Positions 17,331 to 23,314 of a DNA stretch of 45,733 nucleotides are shown here, in pieces (the first letter of the stretch is position 1; the number at the start of each line of letters is the position of its first letter). The stretch is from NCBI GenBank assembly GCA_028278245.1, contig JANQEQ010000003.1, positions 1 through 45,733 of the forward strand, given 5' to 3'. Source of the DNA: Phycisphaerales bacterium. GTDB lineage: Bacteria > Planctomycetota > Phycisphaerae > Phycisphaerales > SM1A02. The position numbers were made by a program, and so were the translations under genes. The notes below the pieces were generated by a model, which was given only the letters and a program-made list of their open reading frames with translations, was not told where the DNA came from and did not search any database.

Positions 17331-19496
17331 TCAACTCGGAATCAGATAGATTGCTTCATCCGTGGGCAAATTGAGCGCGCCATGCACGCGGGCGGCGGCT
17401 TCGGCGGTTTCATCTTTTGCTTCTGCGACAAGCCGCACCAGTGAACGAATCTGACGGTCCTGCAGGAGCGATCCAAATTGCTTGATCGAAGCAGCAACAT
17501 TGTTGAGCAGTTCCACCCGCTCCGACTCTTCTGAAGCCAAAGCAGCATCGAAGAGATCCTGCTGGGCTTGTTCACTATTGATGAGGCTGAGGATCTTCGC
17601 CACGAGCAGGCGTGTCCCGCCGGAGCGTTGATCCATCGCATCCAGTAAGGCAGATTCAGCATCTGCAATGTTGTAGGCAGGGCTATGCGTGACGGCGATA
17701 TCCTCCAGAACCGCTAGTGCTTCAATGGCATACATCTCTGCATCAGCTTCTTCCATCCGACCACCTGCTGCACGCAGGAGAAGATCATCAACTGCCGTTT
17801 CAAACGCTTCCACGCTGGCCCAGGGAGCAGCTTTCACGCGGAGATCGCTTCGGATATCCCGTCTCAGCGCAGCGAGATCAGCACCGCTTGAAATTGCCAG
17901 TACAGGAGCGGCAATTGTCTGCGGCAAAACACGCAAGTTATTCAGTACGGCGTGTGTATCTTCAAGTTTCGGATAACGGAGCACAATAAGATCTACTGCG
18001 CTTGATTCAGCGATGATTGCTTCTAGCGCACCTACTGATGAAGCACTTCCAAGCACTGAGAAACCCTGCTGATCGAGACGATCGGCGATCACACGCTGAT
18101 CTTCTTCTTCCTCAGCCAGCACCAGAGCAAATGACTCACCTCCACTACGTACAGCAGCGGCAAGCAACGGTACAACCGCAACATCACCAGCAAATCGCTC
18201 CCGAGGTAATGCCCTCCCGAGAGTCAGTGCAGATTCATACTGCACCCGGCGATCAGGATATTGCAATGCCTCCAGCAACGGCTGGCGACCCTGATGACTC
18301 GCAAAGAGATTGGATCCACCGGTAGTGTAGGCCAGCGCCGCCAGTGCATCGCGAACCAGTGGTGTATCCAGATTATCCAGCGCTAATGCCAGGACATCGA
18401 GGCACACATCAGTGCCAAACACAGTGGCATAAAATGCCGGGGTGTATTGTGTATCCGCATAGATTGGATCGACTTCACCCTCAGGCAAGTCATTTTCCCG
18501 CTTGAGATTCGCCGCCACGAAGTAACTCAGCGCATCTCGATTTGCCGGATCCAATTCCAGTGCTCGGCTGGCTAATCGCATCGCCATAATCTGACCGAAT
18601 ACTTCTGTCGGAACCGGCAGTGCAACGAGTCCAACATAAGGATCGTAACTCCACACGTTATTGAAATGTTCGTAGGGGTAAGCATAGAGAGAAGCGGTTC
18701 CCTGGAAATACTGGTGAGCGAGATTGCTGTACAGGATGCTCAGTGAACCATCGGCTCCGCCGACCCGCTGGAAAGCGCGATAAGCAGCATCGCGGACGGA
18801 CTCGGCCGCAGCTTCATCCTGACTCATCTGGAGGAGGAAGGGTGCTGCCTGTTGATAACCAATATCTCCCAGAATGTCACAGATGATACGTTGAGTTGTT
18901 GGATCACCGAGATGGGGCATTGCTGCACACAGGGGATTGACCGCCAAACGACCGACATTGCGCAATGTTATTTCGCAGGCGCTCTTGAGTTGTTCATCAC
19001 GGCTCTCTGTCAGATGAGTGAGCAGTGAAGGCACTGCATACTCACCTGCTGCTTCCAGACGCTTCTGTGCTAACAGCTTCTGACGTTGGTTTCCGGTGAG
19101 CAGAGTAATTGCTTCGTCAATCCGTTCCTTGTCGCGCGCAAGATCGAGACGACCGCGTTCGATGCGGTGAGCCAGTTCAGCCGCCACATCTGACATCTCG
19201 GGAACCAACAACGCACGGCTGACTGCGCGATCAAACTTGTCCAGCGGCAGGGTGCCTTCATCGAGCAACTCAGCTAATTCAGCATCGGTGATGCCCGAGT
19301 CCATCAAGGTCTGAGCGCTGGCGACGGCCAAATCGGGCTTGGCAACCAGGGCGTAATGAACGAAATCGTCCAGCAATTGTGCCGGATCGGATTGAGCCTG
19401 AGCGGGTGTTGCGAGCAAGGCCGCCAGGGTCAGCAGGCAGGTCAGCATCATCCTGCGTAACCGGGAAGAAGCCATCCATTGCACGGAAATCATCAT
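17331..19496 (-). CDS. Exported HEAT-repeat protein with degenerate receiver-like domain
   Basis: A 721-residue protein. The start is set at ATG 19496, nine bases after AGGAG at 19510-19506. A signal peptide is clear (basic SSRLRRMM then LTCLLTLAALLATPAQA, cleavage near AQA). Helical HEAT-like repeats are seen at about residues 145-250 (YAVPSLLTHL, AVNPLCAAMPHLGDP) and 375-450. Residues 455-575 read like a CheY-type receiver: beta-1 FALVLAEEEEDQRVI, beta-3 VDLIVLRYP, beta-4 APVLAIS, beta-5 VKAAPW. The phospho-acceptor Asp is replaced by Arg (R507), so it should be a pseudo-receiver. A receiver fold in an exported protein is odd. More helical repeats fill the C-terminus. Function unknown; a scaffold role in the periplasm is plausible. 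Confidence 0.8.
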   Translation of the reverse strand: MMISVQWMASSRLRRMMLTCLLTLAALLATPAQAQSDPAQLLDDFVHYALVAKPDLAVASAQTLMDSGITDAELAELLDEGTLPLDKFDRAVSRALLVPEMSDVAAELAHRIERGRLDLARDKERIDEAITLLTGNQRQKLLAQKRLEAAGEYAVPSLLTHLTESRDEQLKSACEITLRNVGRLAVNPLCAAMPHLGDPTTQRIICDILGDIGYQQAAPFLLQMSQDEAAAESVRDAAYRAFQRVGGADGSLSILYSNLAHQYFQGTASLYAYPYEHFNNVWSYDPYVGLVALPVPTEVFGQIMAMRLASRALELDPANRDALSYFVAANLKRENDLPEGEVDPIYADTQYTPAFYATVFGTDVCLDVLALALDNLDTPLVRDALAALAYTTGGSNLFASHQGRQPLLEALQYPDRRVQYESALTLGRALPRERFAGDVAVVPLLAAAVRSGGESFALVLAEEEEDQRVIADRLDQQGFSVLGSASSVGALEAIIAESSAVDLIVLRYPKLEDTHAVLNNLRVLPQTIAAPVLAISSGADLAALRRDIRSDLRVKAAPWASVEAFETAVDDLLLRAAGGRMEEADAEMYAIEALAVLEDIAVTHSPAYNIADAESALLDAMDQRSGGTRLLVAKILSLINSEQAQQDLFDAALASEESERVELLNNVAASIKQFGSLLQDRQIRSLVRLVAEAKDETAEAAARVHGALNLPTDEAIYLIPS

Positions 19497-19855
19497 GGGA
19501 ACCAACTCCTGATAAAGCCCACAAGGGCCGGGTTAGCGCCATCGCGGGGAGTCATCCCGCTACCTCCAGATAAGGAACATTTGGCGCCACAAATTGAAAC
19601 GATGAACGTAGCCGAGCCTGCCCCAAGTGTCAATGTATCAACCGCTTGGTTGAGGCTCATATCGAGGCCAAATCGGATGATAATCCACTGGCAGAGTGGG
19701 AAATTCTACGATTCCCAAAAAGCCGGATTCAACGGTGATTTGCGATAGGCAGGGATACCCGCAGGATCGTCCATAGATCAGGATCAACATGCACCCTGGA
19801 TAAGCCAATCCACAGCCTCTTGTTCTCTCGGGTGATTCCCGTAGAATGCGGCTCA
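19497..19855. other. Divergent upstream region of the HEAT gene and first B12 riboswitch
   Basis: These 359 bases hold no supported gene. They must contain the promoter for the riboswitch transcript on the plus strand and the upstream signals of the HEAT gene on the minus strand. A possible hairpin CGGGTGATTCCCG occurs at about 19829-19841. Confidence 0.4.
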
Positions 19856-20070
19856 GATTGCGGTGTCCGATTGGAGAGATCAATCTCCGGACTGAAAAGG
19901 GAAGGTGGTGAAAAACCACCGCGGACGCGCCGCCGTGACGAGTTGCTGAGACGGAAACCATTTGGATTCCCCTCAAAGATCTCTTTCAACGAGCCACTGC
20001 CGATTCCAGGGGATTGGTGGGAAGGCGAATGAGAGAACTCGAAGCCGGAAGACCTGCCGTGATCGCAAGC
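19856..20070 (+). promoter_or_regulatory. Cobalamin (adenosylcobalamin) riboswitch 1, aptamer
   Basis: All core blocks of the cobalamin aptamer are present in order: AAAAGGGAAGGTGGTG (19895-19910), GCGGACGCGCCGCCGTGA (19921-19938, P5/L5), GAGCCACTG (19991-19999), TGGGAAGGCG (20018-20027), and GAAGCCGGAAGACCTGCC (20041-20058, the B12 box). TTGCG 19858-19862 and CGCAA 20064-20068 can form P1. It lies on the same strand as, and about 150 bases before, the secreted-protein gene at 20217, which it should repress when B12 is bound. Confidence 0.95.
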
Positions 20071-20176
20071 GTTGCCCGCGCGAAACGGGCTGGGACGCTG
20101 CGGCTCCGGTGTGTTCCCCCGGGTCGATCCGTAACGATCCAGTAGCTGCGGGCGACAGATCCTCTGTCATGGGAAC

Positions 20177-20208
20177 CGTTCCGCGCGCATCGGAACGCAT
20201 GGAAAGGA
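20177..20208 (+). promoter_or_regulatory. Expression platform hairpin (candidate L13) and ribosome binding site of riboswitch 1
   Basis: CGTTCCG (20177-20183) and CGGAACG (20191-20197) form a 7-bp stem with loop CGCGCAT. AAAGGA at 20203-20208, the ribosome binding site for ATG 20217, begins six bases after it. The loop can pair through CGCG/GCGC with the aptamer loop ACGCGC in 19925-19930, the usual kissing-loop arrangement of translational cobalamin switches. Confidence 0.7.
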
Positions 20209-20216
20209 CACCATTC

Positions 20217-21152
20217 ATGAAAAGATCTCTCACTCGCACTATTGGTATCACTGTGTTGTTGATTAGCGCTCCGGCGAGTGTCGCAGATGATGATCCCTAC
20301 GCGGATCACTATCTCTCCTACGATCAGGGTGCTGATCCTGCTCCGGGATATACCAATCCCCTGACCGCATTGGGAGAGCCAGCGCGTTTTAACGAACCGC
20401 CCTTTGATTCCACAATCGTCAGCGTCTTCTACCCACCTTGGCAGCCCGCAGAAATAGTCTCCATCGGCCAGGGTGGTCACCTGGTCGTGGAATTTGATAC
20501 GCCTGTAACTGACGATCCGGATAATCCCTACGGCATCGATCTACTCATCTTCGGAAATGCATTCTTCAGCGACTGGGATGGCCACCAGACCACGGGACAT
20601 TGTGGGATTCCGGCTGAGATCTTCAGTGATGGAGGAGTCATTGAAGTCAGCCCGAACAATGTCGACTGGTATGAAGTCGTCGGCGTGGAAGCGGACGGCA
20701 TATTTCCCACCGAGGGCTATCTTGATCATGAAGATCCGCGCGCGACCGTTCCCGGAGAAGTTCCCAGCGATTTCACCCTGCCGGTGAATCCCGCATTGCA
20801 GCTCAGTGATTTTGACGGTTTGTATTACGTTGAGATCCTTGAGCTGTACCGTGGATCAGGTGGAGGGGTGGGGGTGGATCTGGCGGATGTGGGGCTGACT
20901 AAAATCAGCTACGTGAGAATCAGCAATCCCGAGAATCCACTGGATTCGACACCTGAGATTGATGCGTTTGCTGATGTCGCGCCCCGGAAGCAGGGTGATG
21001 TCAATCAGGATGGCACGGTGAATATCGACGATATATTCGCCATCCTGGGACATTGGGGACCGGCTCGTCCCAATGGCTGGGCGGCGGAGCTGACAGGTGA
21101 TGGACAGGTCGATATCGCCGATATCTTTGCCGTTCTGGGATATTGGGAATGA
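20217..21152 (+). CDS. B12-regulated secreted protein, jelly-roll-like, with dockerin-like tail
   Basis: A 311-residue exported protein; ATG 20217 has AAAGGA eight bases upstream, and a signal peptide follows (MKRSLTRTIGITVLLISAPASVA). Residues 25-245 resemble a family of cell-surface proteins recognised by a block like GQGGHLVVEFDTPVTD, then GIDLLIFGNAFF, then VIEVSPNNVDWYEV and a late YVRISNP. Members of this kind are often seen beside cobalamin uptake genes or riboswitches; that association is from memory. The tail holds two dockerin-like units (VNIDDIFAILGHWG, VDIADIFAVLGYWE) but lacks the Cys pairs of its neighbours. With an upstream B12 riboswitch, a role in binding or capturing corrinoids at the surface is inferred. 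Its stop overlaps the next start (ATGA at 21149-21152). Confidence 0.85.
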   Translation: MKRSLTRTIGITVLLISAPASVADDDPYADHYLSYDQGADPAPGYTNPLTALGEPARFNEPPFDSTIVSVFYPPWQPAEIVSIGQGGHLVVEFDTPVTDDPDNPYGIDLLIFGNAFFSDWDGHQTTGHCGIPAEIFSDGGVIEVSPNNVDWYEVVGVEADGIFPTEGYLDHEDPRATVPGEVPSDFTLPVNPALQLSDFDGLYYVEILELYRGSGGGVGVDLADVGLTKISYVRISNPENPLDSTPEIDAFADVAPRKQGDVNQDGTVNIDDIFAILGHWGPARPNGWAAELTGDGQVDIADIFAVLGYWE

Positions 21153-21931
21153 ACAACGCAAATCGGCAATCTTCACGTGGTTTCACGCTCGTGGAGCTGT
21201 TGGTGTCCATCGGGATACTCAGTCTCCTGCTGGGGATATTGCTCCCGGCTCTGAGTGGAGTCAAAGCAGCATCTCGCAGCATGGAGTGCCAATCGAACCT
21301 GCGACAAATGGGCTTCGCAGCGCAGCGCTATGCTGCGATCTGGGATATTTGGCCGCCCGCGCTGCGCTACGAGGTCCGAGATAGCACCGCATACACCATC
21401 GCCTGGGACTACGTAACGGAAACCATCAGCGGCGATATCGTCTCGCCCGGAACACTCTGGCAATTCACCGACAATCCTACCCGCGCCATGCAGGATCCCG
21501 CTTACTACGGCTCGACTGACAATCCAAACGAACCATATACCGGCTACAACTACAACACATCTTATCTCGGCGCTGAGGCGATGTGGGTTGCCGATGGCTG
21601 GGAGTCGGTCCGCTTCGGAGTTCCTCCCCATGCATGTCAAAGGAGTTCTCAGTGCGCGATATTCGGTTGCGGAGGATATGCCGGCGGCACGAACAAATTC
21701 ATGCGCGCACCGCTCAGCCCCAACAGTTGGCCGCTGAATTTAATCTACGCCGGCGCACAGGCGTTTCGACATCAGGGATGCACAAATGTTGTTTACATCG
21801 ACGGCCACGTGGGATCAGTCAGCCAACCGAAAAAGGGTGAGCGCGCTACAGAAGAATTACTGAACCAGTTTCTCGATTATCCTGATAATGGATTCCTGTC
21901 TGACGATGACAGCGCTTACGATCCGGGATAA
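21149..21931 (+). CDS. Prepilin-type N-terminal cleavage/methylation protein (pseudopilin), B12-riboswitch operon
   Basis: A 260-residue protein with a type IV prepilin leader: basic MNNANRQSSR, then GFTLVELLVSIGILSLLLGI, with cleavage after the Gly and Glu at +5. The remainder has the planctomycete pseudopilin style: SMECQSNLRQMGFAAQRYA, a long variable middle, and a C-terminal NVVYIDGHVGSV close to the usual YxDGHV motif. ATG 21149 overlaps the stop of the upstream riboswitch-controlled gene, so both are translated together and should respond to B12. It may form a short pseudopilus or be a surface-displayed monomer. The link between a pseudopilin and a cobalamin switch is the unusual point. 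Confidence 0.88.
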   Translation: MNNANRQSSRGFTLVELLVSIGILSLLLGILLPALSGVKAASRSMECQSNLRQMGFAAQRYAAIWDIWPPALRYEVRDSTAYTIAWDYVTETISGDIVSPGTLWQFTDNPTRAMQDPAYYGSTDNPNEPYTGYNYNTSYLGAEAMWVADGWESVRFGVPPHACQRSSQCAIFGCGGYAGGTNKFMRAPLSPNSWPLNLIYAGAQAFRHQGCTNVVYIDGHVGSVSQPKKGERATEELLNQFLDYPDNGFLSDDDSAYDPG

Positions 21932-22029
21932 TAGGTAACTCGCTGATTACCGCGTCGTAATCGACACGATGATCTGTGAGATTTCACCTTGCAGTGCGGT
22001 TGCCGCACTGATATATTCATTCACAGACG

Positions 22030-22268
22030 CAACAGGTGCCCGCTGGATCGGAATGATCAACGGGTGAAAAGGGAAGTGTGGTGAGAGAGGAGCAAGCGGC
22101 CGTCGGCCAAAGTCCCTCTCAATTCCACCGCGGACGCGCCACCGTGAAGGGCGCGGGCAACTGAAGCCCGCAGGCGTCCGGTCGAAAAGCCACTGCTGGC
22201 TCAAGAGGAGCCGGTGGGAAGGTGACCGGGTACAACGCCATGCCCTGAGCCGGTAGACCTGCCTGCTG
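22030..22268 (+). promoter_or_regulatory. Cobalamin riboswitch 2, aptamer
   Basis: The second complete aptamer on the plus strand shows CAGGTGCC (from 22033), GTGAAAAGGGAAGTGTGGTG (22064-22083), GCGGACGCGCCACCGTGA (22130-22147), AAGCCACTG (22187-22195), GTGGGAAGGTG (22214-22224) and GAGCCGGTAGACCTGCC (22247-22263). CAGG (22033-22036) and CCTG (22262-22265) can close P1. It begins about 100 bases after the pseudopilin gene and controls the PEP-CTERM gene at 22421. Confidence 0.95.
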
Positions 22269-22280
22269 CGCCGCAGTGGA

Positions 22281-22413
22281 GTCCTCGCGACACAGGACGC
22301 ACCGGTCGGCTCTGTGAATGATCCCGACAGTGCATGCCGGTTCTCGTCGCGAGGACGATGGTTGTTTTCGTGAACGGGATCGGCCCCGCGCGCATCGGGG
22401 TTTGAACAAGGAG
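22281..22413 (+). promoter_or_regulatory. Expression platform of riboswitch 2: long stem, L13-like hairpin and ribosome binding site
   Basis: Arms GTCCTCGCGAC (22281-22291) and GTCGCGAGGAC (22346-22356) pair perfectly over 11 bases. CCCCG (22384-22388) and CGGGG (22396-22400) form a hairpin whose loop CGCGCAT is identical to that of riboswitch 1. AAGGAG (22408-22413) is the ribosome binding site, seven bases before GTG 22421. Confidence 0.7.
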
Positions 22414-22420
22414 TCTTGCA

Positions 22421-23011
22421 GTGAAAAGGAAGATGTTGTTAGGTGCGGCGATTATGCCGCTCGCGGTTGTCGTTTACGCTCACGCGGCCATCAGTTTCGA
22501 TGAGGTCGCCGTCGAGTACTGGGTCGGGACTGGCGACCAGGAGGCATTGCTCATCGTCGACTGGCAAGAGGATCGAATGCTCGCGTTTGGCTATCGATTC
22601 AGCGTATTCGATGCACCCACTGATTTCGATCTCTTCGAAGCGGTTAACGATCACTCGGACAGGTTCTACCGCGAATGGGTCGACGGCATGCCGCAGAGCG
22701 CGGTGTTCGGCATCGGCTGGGATGTCGATCTCGACGGCTTCTACAAGGACGATCCCGACGACTGGTACGAGGAGGGATGGTTCGAGAACGGTTTCTGGTC
22801 CCAGTACCTCTCGGATGATGGTGAAGTGTGGACTTGGGGAGGCGGAATCGGCACGCACGATCTGGAACACGGCGATTGGATCGGCTGGAGCTGGGCACCG
22901 GACTTCGTTGCGTCTCCGCCCGATGTGCCGCTGGTTCCAGCTCCGAGCGCACTGGCGTTTCTGGTCAGCGGTACGTTGATCGTTTCGCGCCGTCGTCGAC
23001 AGCGTCACTGA
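22421..23011 (+). CDS. B12-regulated PEP-CTERM protein
   Basis: A 196-residue exported protein starting at GTG 22421, seven bases after AAGGAG. The signal peptide is MKRKMLLGAAIMPLAVVVYAHA. The mature part is Trp/Asp-rich (YWVGTGDQEALLIVDWQED, AFGYRFS, GWSWAPDF). It ends in a PEP-CTERM-type sorting signal: VPAPSA, a membrane segment (LAFLVSGTLIVS) and a basic tail RRRRQRH, so it should be handled by an exosortase and displayed at the surface. The domain resembles a widespread group of short surface proteins with a WVGxGxxEAxLVIDW opening that I associate with B12-controlled loci, but I cannot name it. The preceding riboswitch makes a cobalamin-related function likely; binding of corrinoids is inference. 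Confidence 0.85.
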   Translation: MKRKMLLGAAIMPLAVVVYAHAAISFDEVAVEYWVGTGDQEALLIVDWQEDRMLAFGYRFSVFDAPTDFDLFEAVNDHSDRFYREWVDGMPQSAVFGIGWDVDLDGFYKDDPDDWYEEGWFENGFWSQYLSDDGEVWTWGGGIGTHDLEHGDWIGWSWAPDFVASPPDVPLVPAPSALAFLVSGTLIVSRRRRQRH

Positions 23012-23025
23012 TCAACCCCAGCGCA

Positions 23026-23060
23026 GGTGCCGGGAGCCGGTGGGATGGGCTCCCGGCACC
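23026..23060 (+). terminator. Strong hairpin after the B12-regulated PEP-CTERM gene
   Basis: Two 13-base arms (GGTGCCGGGAGCC 23026-23038 and GGCTCCCGGCACC 23048-23060) are perfectly complementary around a 9-base loop, 14 bases after the stop codon. There is no T run after it, so it may be a processing or stabilising stem rather than a classical intrinsic terminator. Confidence 0.55.
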
Positions 23061-23314
23061 GCCAAATGGCTCGCGTCAAGCGCCAACTGAGGCATGCTCC
23101 GCTCCGCATACCTGAGTTGGCACTGGAACCTGTTCACGATGTAACACAAACTCTGGTATTCAACCCGGGGGAAGGTCACAGATTCCCCCACTCTTCTTGA
23201 AACACCAATGTCGTAACAAGCTGGTGTCGAAAGCAGCGGCGCCCGGGTATCTGTTTCCAATTCACAGTTGATCTGCGTCTTCGCTTCGCGCAGGCGCGGC
23301 TTCCACCCTCCTAC
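23061..23314. other. Intergenic region between convergent genes
   Basis: No gene is seen. A weak hairpin GGGGGAA (23167-23173) with TTCCCCC (23183-23189) could help to end the minus- or plus-strand transcripts. The rest shows nothing distinctive. Confidence 0.35.

Noticed and set aside
19962-20216. Upstream extension of the B12-controlled protein to 19962
   Set aside because: This stretch is the cobalamin aptamer and its expression platform; the ribosome binding site and signal peptide place the start at 20217.
23167-23189. GGGGGAA/TTCCCCC hairpin as terminator
   Set aside because: It is a weak seven-base stem with no T run, far from either neighbouring stop codon; it is mentioned only as part of the intergenic region.
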